Below are positions 1 to 7,703 of a stretch of 64,000 nt of DNA, in pieces. The stretch is from CAYPNF01 sp964411985 (lineage in GTDB: Bacteria; Verrucomicrobiota; Verrucomicrobiia; Limisphaerales; J093): the NCBI GenBank assembly GCA_964411985.1, contig CAYPNF010000010.1, positions 1 to 64,000 on the forward strand. Reading direction: 5' to 3'. Position 1 is the first letter of the stretch, and the number at the start of each line of letters is the position of its first letter. The notes under the pieces are model-generated. The model was not told the origin of the DNA, did not search any database, and saw nothing but the letters and a program-made list of their open reading frames with translations. A program made the position numbers and the translations under genes.

Positions 1-113
1 TCCCCGTGGCCGACCTCAAGGTGGATATCTTCCAGCACGTGGACTGCCTCGGAGCCCCGGTGGTAGATCTTCCCCACGCCCTGAATCTGAACCAATGGTT
101 GCGAAGAAGCCAT
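1..113 (-). CDS. ABC transporter ATP-binding protein, N-terminal fragment (runs off window)
   Basis: The reverse strand from 113 reads MASSQPLVQIQGVGKIYHRG and continues to the window edge. That is the usual opening of a LolD/MacB-type ABC ATPase (first beta strand, the aromatic A-loop residue Y18, then the 'V-L-I-L-V' strand before Walker A). Only about 37 codons are present, so the Walker motifs lie outside the window. The start is 7 bp after the stop of the HlyD-family gene, so the two are almost certainly co-transcribed and form a MacAB-like efflux system. The permease is expected further along the minus strand. Family assignment is fairly safe; the substrate is unknown. Confidence 0.75.
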   Translation of the reverse strand, partial: MASSQPLVQIQGVGKIYHRGSEAVHVLEDIHLEVGHG

Positions 114-120
114 GCGCTGC

Positions 121-1338
121 CTACCGATTCGAGACGCGCGCCCGCCCACCTTCTTTCAGCGCAGGGCTGGGATTCAACACCACGGGGTCGCCCGCCGCAA
201 CCGCTCCTTCGACGATCACCTCTTCGCCTTTGCCTGGGTGGGTGGTCACGATGCGTTTCTGGACGGTCGACTCCTTCATGACCCAGAGCGCTTCCTTGCC
301 GTCCGACTTCACGATACTGGAACGGGGCACGACCAAAGCCTTGGTGGGTGTACCTGTTCCCGCCATCTCCCGGAAAGCCACCTTGACCCCCATCTCCGGC
401 AGGATCCGCGGATCCAGTTGATCAAAACCCACCCGTACCCGGACCGTCGATTTCTGGCGGTCCGCGCTCGGGATGATCGCGATCACCTTGGCGGGAATCT
501 TCCAGTCCAGGTAGGCGTCCAGCGTGGCCTCCACGGGTTGGCCAGTGTGGACCCGGTTGATATAGCTCTCATTCACATCCACTTCGGTCTCGAGGGAACT
601 CATGTCCACGATCGTGCAGATGCCCGTGCGGGTGAAGCCGCCACCTGCGGAGACGGGGGAAATCATTTCCCCTGGCTGAGCGCTTTTGAAGGTGACAACT
701 CCGGCGAATGGAGCCCGGATAATCAAGTCATCCCCAAGTTGGACCCATTGGGCAAATTCCCGTTCCAAAACCACGATGTCCGCCTTCTGCTTCTCCAAAC
801 GCGCCGCTAGTGACTGGGCGTCGGCCTCGGCACGATCCAGGTCGGTCTGGGTCGCGATTCCGGCTGTGATGAGTTGCTGGATGCGGGCAAGCTCCTTCTT
901 GGCTTCGGTCAGGCGCACCTCGGTCTCGGCGAGCCCAGCACGGCCAGCGGCGAGTTGAGCTTCGGACAACGCCAGGGAGGTTCTGATGTTCGTGTCGTCC
1001 AGTCTGGCGAGCACCTGTCCTGCCTCGATCTTCATGCCCTCCTCGATCAGCACTTCCACCACTTTGCCAGTCACCTTGGAGGATACCGTCGCTGCCCGTC
1101 GAGCCGTCACGTAGCCCGAAGCGTTGAGTAGGGTGCGCGGGCCGCTCTGGTCCACTTCCCGGACAACGGTGGTTTTTACCTCGGGCATCCGGTTGCGTAG
1201 GAACAGGAAGCCGACAAGCCCGATGACCATGAGCGTGACGGCGGTCTTGCCCCAGGGAAATCCGGGGTGGCTTTCCTCTTCCTCCGCATTGCGTGGAATC
1301 CGGAGACCCTCCAGGGAGGGCTTGGTGGAGTCACTCAT
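121..1338 (-). CDS. HlyD/MacA-family efflux periplasmic adaptor
   Basis: This 405-aa protein has one N-terminal membrane anchor (about residues 31-49, after a charged cytoplasmic tail). A biotinyl-lipoyl-like half-motif follows at about 75-112 (VSSKVTGKVVEVLIEEGMKI), then an alpha-helical coiled-coil hairpin at about 115-205, the second lipoyl half ('IIRAPFAGVV') and beta-barrel/membrane-proximal domains to the end. This is the membrane-fusion protein layout that links an inner-membrane ABC pump to an outer-membrane channel. It is followed directly by an ABC ATPase, which supports a MacA-like rather than RND-type partner. No outer-membrane factor is seen nearby. Substrate cannot be predicted. 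Confidence 0.85.
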   Translation of the reverse strand: MSDSTKPSLEGLRIPRNAEEEESHPGFPWGKTAVTLMVIGLVGFLFLRNRMPEVKTTVVREVDQSGPRTLLNASGYVTARRAATVSSKVTGKVVEVLIEEGMKIEAGQVLARLDDTNIRTSLALSEAQLAAGRAGLAETEVRLTEAKKELARIQQLITAGIATQTDLDRAEADAQSLAARLEKQKADIVVLEREFAQWVQLGDDLIIRAPFAGVVTFKSAQPGEMISPVSAGGGFTRTGICTIVDMSSLETEVDVNESYINRVHTGQPVEATLDAYLDWKIPAKVIAIIPSADRQKSTVRVRVGFDQLDPRILPEMGVKVAFREMAGTGTPTKALVVPRSSIVKSDGKEALWVMKESTVQKRIVTTHPGKGEEVIVEGAVAAGDPVVLNPSPALKEGGRARVSNR

Positions 1339-1418
1339 ACCTCGAATAAGCGTTCATGGTCTTGGTGCCGGGCGGCAGCCGAATCGCCCTGCTCATTGGA
1401 CGCCTTGTTTCCTACCCT

Positions 1419-1439
1419 GATTGCTTTGCTGAAGCAATC
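1419..1439 (-). terminator. Hairpin between histidine kinase and HlyD gene
   Basis: A perfect 8-bp inverted repeat, GATTGCTT / AAGCAATC with a 5-nt loop, lies 17 nt past the stop codon of the kinase gene and about 80 nt before the HlyD start. There is no U-run on the minus strand, so it may be an mRNA 3' stem or a weak terminator rather than a classical intrinsic terminator. Confidence 0.35.
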
Positions 1440-1455
1440 TCGAATCGGTCACAGG

Positions 1456-3669
1456 TTAGCCGGGCCCCTCTTTGAGGACTTCCTGCACTTTTCGGATCAG
1501 TGCCTCGATCCGGAACGGTTTCTCCACGAGTCCCTCCACTCTTTCCTGGGCAAACCTGGAGGAGACTTCCTCTTCGCTGTAGCCGCTACTGAGGATCACC
1601 GGAGTATCGGATTTTAGGCGGCGCAACTCTCGCAGGGTCTCCACCCCATCCATGCGAGGCATGATGAGATCCAGCAAGACGCAACGCACTCGCTGGCCAT
1701 GCGCGCGGAACAGTTCAATGGCCTCGAGTCCGTCCTTGGCTGTCAGGACCTCGAAGCCGCAGCGCTCCAGAATTCGTCTCGCGACGAGAGCTACAGGGAC
1801 CTCATCATCCACCACAAGGATTAGACCGGAGCTGCGCCATGGCAGGGGGGACGGTCCTCGATGTGAGGGTATGGATTCCTCAGGGGAGGCCGGCAGGTAG
1901 ATCTGGAAGCGGGTGCCTTTGCCCGGAACGCTGACGAGGCCCAGCGACCCGGAATGGGCTTTGACTAAACCGATGACAGCAGATAAGCCCAGGCCCCGGC
2001 CGGTGAATTTCGTGGTGTAGAAAGGTTCAAAGACCCGTGCTTGCACCTCCGGGGTCATGCCACACCCGGTGTCGGCCACCTCGAGCAGAACCAGCCTGCC
2101 GGGTACCAGAGGGAGCATGAGATGTTTTTGGCGGACAAACTCGAGGTCTGCCGTCACCGCGGAAGTAGTGAAGGAAATCACTCCGGCCTGGTCGCCAATC
2201 GCCTCGGAAGCATTGATGATCAGGTTCATCACGACCTGGCGAAGTTGGTTGGCGTCCGCCTCCACGAGCGGAAGATCCTCGGCGAGCTGGTACTGGAGCG
2301 TGATCTTCTTGGAGACCGAGACCTGGATCAACCGGGCCATTTCGGATACGAGTTGGTTTAGGTGAAGCGCTTCGCGTTGGAGGCGCCCTTTCCCGGCGTA
2401 GGCCAGCAATTGCCGGCAGAGGTCCGCTGCGCGGGAAGCGCCGGTCTCGATGTCCTCGAGACCTTGGTTCAGTGGGGATTGCGGGGGGAGCTCGGCCTTG
2501 ATCAGGCTGGCATTTCCCAGGATGGCGGTCAGCAGGTTATTGAAGTCGTGGGCAACGCCTCCGGCCAGGATTCCCAGGGACTCCATCTTCTGCGCTTCCC
2601 GTAATTGGCGCTCCCAGGTGCGACGCTCCTCTTCCGCCTGTTTTCGGGCCGAAATGTCTCTTACCGCAGTGATGCGCAGGTTTCGGGCTCCCACCGTTGC
2701 GGTCCGAACTCGCACCTCCATCGGAAAGTGACGGCCGTCTCTGTGCAGGCCAACGCATTCGTACGCTTCGACGGACTGCTTGCGAACACGCTCTGACACT
2801 TCCTCGCGCGATTCGGGCGCCACCAGGTCCAGGATGGGGCGGCCAACGACCTCCCGGGTTGCGTAACCGAACATACTAGCGAAGTTGTCACTCACGTCTA
2901 CGAAACGCCCTTCTGTGGTGAAAGCGAGTCCTTCGAAAGAGGCTTCGGCCAGCATGCGAAACCGCTGTTCGCTTTGCCGCAGGGCCGCTTGGGCTTCCTT
3001 CCGTTCCCTCACCTCGCGCTGCAACGACGCGTTTGCCTCCTCCAGGCTTCGCGTACGCTCCGCCACTTTCTGGTCCAGCCCCACATTCGCATCCTTCAAC
3101 GCTGCCAGCAGCAGCAGATTCTCTCGCCGGGTGGCGATCATGGCCCCGCATCGGGTCAGAAGCTTGTCCATTCTGCGGAGCCTGTCTTCGCCCCGGGGTT
3201 CCGCAAGCAGGACAAAATGTGACTCAAGCGAAAGCGAAGGCAGTCGAAGGAGGAGGGCACCCGCCGCATCCACGCCTCCAGCGAGCACCAATCTCTGGAA
3301 ATCGCTCCCGCTCCATTCGGTCTCCGTGATCCAGTGGGCGGACGGCCCTGTGGTGTTGAGGAGTTGCGTGGGAGGGACCACCGTCCAGGCGCCCATGGGT
3401 GTGCCAGTCTTGGTGCAATAGGCTTCCACGAGGAATGCCTGGTCCGCGCGGACGCTCCAGAAGGAGGAGAAAGGAATATCTTTGAGGATGGAAATCTGCT
3501 CCAGGCCGACGCGCGTAACCTGGCTCAGGTCGTCAGTCAGGTGTATCTTCTCGGCGATCAACCCCAGGAGAAGCGCTTCCTCAGCCTTCTCCGAGAGTTC
3601 GTCGTTCTCCAACGTCAAGAGTCGGACCTGCTCTTCGAGTTGCTGGATCTGGTTCTCTTGGTCACTCAT
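1456..3669 (-). CDS. Hybrid sensor histidine kinase (PAS - HisKA - HATPase - receiver)
   Basis: Start chosen at MSDQENQ (3669), giving 737 aa; the longer frame would run deep into the upstream gene. Order of parts: N-terminal coiled coil (about 5-35), a region of unclear fold (about 45-190), a second coiled coil (about 205-235), a PAS domain (about 233-347), HisKA with phospho-acceptor His at about 374 (GGVAHDFNNLLT), HATPase with N-box (NLIINASEAI), G1 (DTGCGM) and G2 (GRGLGLSAV), and a C-terminal receiver with the DD pair (VVDDE) and acceptor Asp at about 667 (LLDLIMPRMDG). No transmembrane segment is seen, so it is probably cytoplasmic. The attached receiver suggests internal phosphotransfer or an output to a separate Hpt or regulator not present here. 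It overlaps the upstream hydrolase by 8 nt (ATGAGTGA), implying translational coupling. Confidence 0.9.
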   Translation of the reverse strand: MSDQENQIQQLEEQVRLLTLENDELSEKAEEALLLGLIAEKIHLTDDLSQVTRVGLEQISILKDIPFSSFWSVRADQAFLVEAYCTKTGTPMGAWTVVPPTQLLNTTGPSAHWITETEWSGSDFQRLVLAGGVDAAGALLLRLPSLSLESHFVLLAEPRGEDRLRRMDKLLTRCGAMIATRRENLLLLAALKDANVGLDQKVAERTRSLEEANASLQREVRERKEAQAALRQSEQRFRMLAEASFEGLAFTTEGRFVDVSDNFASMFGYATREVVGRPILDLVAPESREEVSERVRKQSVEAYECVGLHRDGRHFPMEVRVRTATVGARNLRITAVRDISARKQAEEERRTWERQLREAQKMESLGILAGGVAHDFNNLLTAILGNASLIKAELPPQSPLNQGLEDIETGASRAADLCRQLLAYAGKGRLQREALHLNQLVSEMARLIQVSVSKKITLQYQLAEDLPLVEADANQLRQVVMNLIINASEAIGDQAGVISFTTSAVTADLEFVRQKHLMLPLVPGRLVLLEVADTGCGMTPEVQARVFEPFYTTKFTGRGLGLSAVIGLVKAHSGSLGLVSVPGKGTRFQIYLPASPEESIPSHRGPSPLPWRSSGLILVVDDEVPVALVARRILERCGFEVLTAKDGLEAIELFRAHGQRVRCVLLDLIMPRMDGVETLRELRRLKSDTPVILSSGYSEEEVSSRFAQERVEGLVEKPFRIEALIRKVQEVLKEGPG

Positions 3670-4483
3670 GGGGGGTGAGGAAGAACTCGAGCATGGCAGC
3701 AGCGAGACCCTCGGGCTCGTCCTCTTGCATGAAGTGGCCACCATGAGGGAACCGCACCAGCCGGCTTCCGGGGATTTCCTGGTGCAGGCGTTCCGAGATC
3801 GAAGCGCTCAGGTAGGGGTCGCTGTCCCCGCGCAGAATGAGGACGGGCAGCGAGAGTCGGCGTAAGTCTTCCTCTATCTCCATCAGATTGTGGTTGTCCA
3901 GGCAGCGAGCAAAATGGAGGAACGCCTTTCGCCCCTCTTCGGTGGCCAGGGGGGCCTGGAACAGCTCCATCAACTCCGGGGTTAGCCTTTCCTTTCGACC
4001 CAAACCCCGCTTGACCACCCACTCCAGTGCCCCCCAGTCCAGGCAACCCATCAGAAACTGGCGGATCACGGGCGTCCGCATCGCAATGATCGGTTGGACG
4101 GGCCAGAAATCGTAAGCCACGCTGTTGATCAGGGTGAGGTCCCACAGCTGACTGGGGTGTCGGACGGCGAACAATTGGCCCATGCCTCCCCCCAGGTCGT
4201 GGCCCACAAAGTGAACCTTCGGAATGTTCAATGCCTCCAGAAATCCTGACAGGTACTCGGCGTGGTCTTTGATGGCATAAGATAGCTCGAGCGGTTTTTC
4301 TGAGGCCCCGCACCCGAGCAGGTCTGGAGCGATCACCCGGTATTTGTGACTCAGCAGAGGAATCACTCGCCGCCAGATGAAGGAATACGTCGTAATGCCA
4401 TGAACCAGCAGAACCGGCTCCCCTTCACCCTCACTCAGGTAAGCCATGGTGTGCCCTGCGACCTTTACGCGATCGGTCTTCAT
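3662..4483 (-). CDS. Alpha/beta hydrolase, haloalkane dehalogenase/epoxide hydrolase type
   Basis: Start placed at MKTDRVKVAG (4483), giving 273 aa; the upstream extension is Arg-rich and unlike the family. The nucleophile elbow reads G-H-D-L-G-G, so the nucleophile is Asp96 rather than Ser. With the oxyanion HG motif (HGITTYSFIWRRVIP, about 28-42) this puts it in the haloalkane dehalogenase/epoxide hydrolase subgroup. The second acid is probably D220 or D222 (LRGDSDPY) and the base is H250 (FPHGGHF). A helical cap lies between about 130 and 205. Its stop overlaps the start of the sensor kinase. The real substrate is unknown; many members of this subgroup act on neither halides nor epoxides. 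Confidence 0.8.
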   Translation of the reverse strand: MKTDRVKVAGHTMAYLSEGEGEPVLLVHGITTYSFIWRRVIPLLSHKYRVIAPDLLGCGASEKPLELSYAIKDHAEYLSGFLEALNIPKVHFVGHDLGGGMGQLFAVRHPSQLWDLTLINSVAYDFWPVQPIIAMRTPVIRQFLMGCLDWGALEWVVKRGLGRKERLTPELMELFQAPLATEEGRKAFLHFARCLDNHNLMEIEEDLRRLSLPVLILRGDSDPYLSASISERLHQEIPGSRLVRFPHGGHFMQEDEPEGLAAAMLEFFLTPHE

Positions 4484-4771
4484 GGTTCGTCCACCGGTTG
4501 TCCGCTCTCGGCTGATTCGAGGTCTTCGTCGAAGCATCGGCCGTTGAGACGCATGAGGGAATTCTAGGAGCAATCCTGGCTGAAGAAAAGCAATTTTCCC
4601 CGTTCTCCCCCATCTTTGCTGAGGGACCGGCGGGTTCGCGGCTCGTCATTACCGCGTTTCAGGTTGACTTGGCTGAGGAAGAGAGGTGTTAATAGGCTAC
4701 TCAGTTATAGGAACAACTCCTCTTTGGAGGCAAGCGCCTCAGGGAGGCTTGCCAAACATATCAAAACAGCC
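4484..4771. other. Divergent intergenic region
   Basis: This 288-bp stretch separates the leftward hydrolase-kinase pair from the rightward 970-aa secreted protein. It must hold both promoters, but I could not pick convincing -35/-10 boxes. Nothing else is recognisable. Confidence 0.4.
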
Positions 4772-7684
4772 ATGAAAACGATAGCAACTCACGTAGGCGG
4801 TCTCCTCTGTGGGGCCGCGTGTCTTGTCTCGGTCAGTGCTCGTGGAGAGATCATCGCCAATTCGATCGCTGAATTCTCCGACACGCAAGGGCAGAACGGG
4901 TGGTTCTTCGGATATCGAGACCTCACCGTGGACGGCAAGGGGGCGGAGAGCTACGATGCGAATGCGGATTTCCTCCCGTTCGACGCATCGTTGTGGAACG
5001 GCACTGGTTGGGATTTGGACGCTGGGGCCGGGAATGCACCTTGGACGATGCTGGATAACGAAGGTGTCCACCCCAATGGCAGCAATAGCGGCAATCTTCA
5101 GTGGGCCATTCGCCGCTACGTGCCCAGCGAGCTTTCCGCCTCTGCTCTGATCGGTGTTACTTGGAACGTGCGTAAGCAGAACGTTGGCGGGGGCAACGGG
5201 GTCACTGGGGCTTTGTATGTCAATGGAGTCCGGGTGCAGTCCAAGACCATCGCCTTCAACGACGCTGTTGGGGTCACCAACACCTACAACTACAAGGCCA
5301 ACCCCACCGACAAGATCGACCTGGCCCTGAGTCCGGTCGGAACCGACGGGGCTGACACGGACGCCTCTGACGGATCCCTTACCTGGATGAAGGTGGAAAC
5401 TTTGGTGGATTCGGATACGGATGGGCTGCCCGACGTATGGGAGGAGAAGTACTTTCCTGGCGACCTTACCAAGCTGAGCGGTACGGGCGACTTCGACAAA
5501 GACGGCTTGACCGATGCGCAAGAGATGGCGCGGGGCAGCGACCCCACCAAGGAAGACTCGGACGGGGATGGCCTGAAGGATGGAGCCGAGACGAACACGG
5601 GAACATGGGTGAGCGCCACCAATACGGGAACCGACCCGATGAAAGCGGACACGGACGGTGACGGTCTTAAAGATGGGGTGGAAACGAACACGGGAACGTG
5701 GGTGAGCACCACCAACACGGGAACGAACCCGCTGGATCCAGACAGCGATGACGATACCTATCTGGATGGCGACGAAGCAGCGACGGGACATGATCCCCAC
5801 TCGGCTGCCGACAATCCGGATGCGACGGCCATCGGCAACTCGGAGAAGGAGTTCTCGGGCGTTCAGGGCCAGGACGGCTGGTACTTCGGATACCGTAACT
5901 ACACCAAAGATGGCGGCGGGGACAACTATGATGCTGCGAATGGGTTTCTACCGTTCGAAGAGTCAAGTTGGACCGGTGCCTATTGGAATTTGGATCCGAG
6001 TGGCGCCGCGCCTTGGACCGAAATGTATGGCTTGGACCAGCACCCTAACGGCAGCAACAATGGAGATGTTCACTGGGTCGTTCGTCGCTGGTCGGCTAGT
6101 GAACTAACCCAAGAGACGCCACTGGCCCTCCGTTGGTTTGTGCGGCACTCCAACTCTGGCTGCGGGGGCAACGGTATCACCGGGGGACTCTACATTAATG
6201 GCATCCTCAAGGACAAAGTGACGATTGCGGGGCCCGATGGCGTGGGCGTGACCCACACCTTCTTTGCCAACGTCAAGCCCACCGATAGGATCGACGTCAC
6301 CCTGAGCCCGCGCGGGACGGATGGCGCCGACGCCGATGGTTGTGACGGAAGCCAAACCCGATTGATCATCGATCCCGTCCTGCCGGAGATCGCAGTCCAA
6401 CCCGACGGCACGGTCTTCATTCCTGTCGGGTCGGGCGATTCCGACCATGACGGCATCCCGGACGCGTGGGAGAAGATCTACTTTCCTGGCGACCTGACAA
6501 AACTAACTGCTGCCGGCGACTACGACAAAGATGGTCTGAAGGACGTGGATGAATCCACCAGGGATACCGATCCTACCAAGCCGGATACCGACGGTGACGG
6601 TCTGGGTGATGTCGTGGAAACCAACACTGGCAAATACCTCAGCGCGACCGATACCGGCAGCAATCCCAAGAAGACCGACACTGATGGGGATGGACTGAGT
6701 GACTCCACCGAAGTGGGTCGAACTCCACCCACCGACCCGAACAAGGTCGACACGGACGGCGACACCTTCAGCGATCCCGATGAGATCGCCGGTGGTACAG
6801 ATCCGAACAATCCTGCTGACAATCCGCTTACCTACGTCATCGCCAACTCCCGCAAGGAGTTCTCGGGCACGCAGGGCAAAGACGGCTGGTATAACGGATA
6901 CCGTGCCTTTGACCCGGTGGCTGGCGTGGTGGACTATGACCCCAACGCGGACTTCATCCCCTATCCGGGTGGAGAAGGCCAAGGCGACTGGGACGGAGTG
7001 GGCCAGACATGGAGCAGCGGTTCGTGGGACCTGAATACCGCGGGAGCCGCACCCTGGACCTGGCAGGATGCGATTGGTGTGCACCCGAACGGGACTAACA
7101 GCGCGCCGGTTATCGGTGGTGAACCTTCGGTGAACAATGAGCACTGGGCCATACGGCGTTGGAAAGCCGCCGAGTTGACGAAGGACACACCCGTGACCGT
7201 GATCTGGAGCGTTCGCAAAGCGAATACCAGCTCTGACGGCACCACTGGGTTCCTCTTCATCAACGGCAAGTTGGTGGACTCGAAGGCCCTCGCCGGTACA
7301 GACACGACTGGAGAGGTGCGACGTTACCGCACAACCCTCAAGAGCACGGACGTCGTCGACCTTGCGCTCGCCCCGGTGGGTCTGAGTGGTGCTCGGGAAG
7401 ATTGGTCTGACGCATCGGAAACCTGGTTCTGGGTGGATACCAAGGCGCAAGCCACGGCGCCAGCCACCATGCGCACCGCCACGGTGGACGCCGTGCAAGG
7501 CAAGGTCACCGTCACATGGTCCTCCGTCGCAGGTGCCAAGTACAGCGTTCAAGCTTCGCTTGATCTCAAGACTTGGAGCACCATTGCCACGGGGTTGCCG
7601 AGCGGTGGTGAAACGACCTCATACACCGAAACGCTGGGGTCGCCTCGACCGGCGTATCGTTTCTACCGAGTGATCAGCGAGTAA
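4772..7684 (+). CDS. Secreted protein with three copies of an unfamiliar ~180-aa domain and thrombospondin type-3 repeats
   Basis: Start placed at MKTIATHVGG (4772), which gives a clean signal peptide ending near VSARGE; 970 aa. Three homologous modules lie at about 27-207, 354-534 and 690-890. Each opens with N-S-x-x-E-F-S-x-x-Q-G-x-x-G-W-x-x-GYR and carries an acidic 'Y-D' stretch, PWT, HPNG, an H/Q-W-x-x-RRW/Y element, a VRK/VRH strand and a closing acidic 'D-x-x-DGS' or 'DASET' segment. Between them (about 212-350 and 555-688) are Asp-rich DSDTDGLPD, DTDGDGL and similar calcium-binding TSP3 repeats. The last ~75 residues (about 893-970) form the '...RFYRV' module seen on other secreted proteins here. 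I do not recognise the repeated module as a named family; a beta-sandwich, perhaps glycan-binding, is a guess. Confidence 0.85.
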   Translation: MKTIATHVGGLLCGAACLVSVSARGEIIANSIAEFSDTQGQNGWFFGYRDLTVDGKGAESYDANADFLPFDASLWNGTGWDLDAGAGNAPWTMLDNEGVHPNGSNSGNLQWAIRRYVPSELSASALIGVTWNVRKQNVGGGNGVTGALYVNGVRVQSKTIAFNDAVGVTNTYNYKANPTDKIDLALSPVGTDGADTDASDGSLTWMKVETLVDSDTDGLPDVWEEKYFPGDLTKLSGTGDFDKDGLTDAQEMARGSDPTKEDSDGDGLKDGAETNTGTWVSATNTGTDPMKADTDGDGLKDGVETNTGTWVSTTNTGTNPLDPDSDDDTYLDGDEAATGHDPHSAADNPDATAIGNSEKEFSGVQGQDGWYFGYRNYTKDGGGDNYDAANGFLPFEESSWTGAYWNLDPSGAAPWTEMYGLDQHPNGSNNGDVHWVVRRWSASELTQETPLALRWFVRHSNSGCGGNGITGGLYINGILKDKVTIAGPDGVGVTHTFFANVKPTDRIDVTLSPRGTDGADADGCDGSQTRLIIDPVLPEIAVQPDGTVFIPVGSGDSDHDGIPDAWEKIYFPGDLTKLTAAGDYDKDGLKDVDESTRDTDPTKPDTDGDGLGDVVETNTGKYLSATDTGSNPKKTDTDGDGLSDSTEVGRTPPTDPNKVDTDGDTFSDPDEIAGGTDPNNPADNPLTYVIANSRKEFSGTQGKDGWYNGYRAFDPVAGVVDYDPNADFIPYPGGEGQGDWDGVGQTWSSGSWDLNTAGAAPWTWQDAIGVHPNGTNSAPVIGGEPSVNNEHWAIRRWKAAELTKDTPVTVIWSVRKANTSSDGTTGFLFINGKLVDSKALAGTDTTGEVRRYRTTLKSTDVVDLALAPVGLSGAREDWSDASETWFWVDTKAQATAPATMRTATVDAVQGKVTVTWSSVAGAKYSVQASLDLKTWSTIATGLPSGGETTSYTETLGSPRPAYRFYRVISE

Positions 7685-7703
7685 CTGACCTCCAGGCTAT
7701 TCG

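Noticed and set aside
4739..5800. 353-aa open frame on the minus strand inside the 970-aa gene
   Set aside because: Antisense shadow: it follows the Asp-rich repeat codons of the plus-strand gene and its composition (Arg/Val/Gly repeats, no domain) is that of a mirrored TSP3 region.
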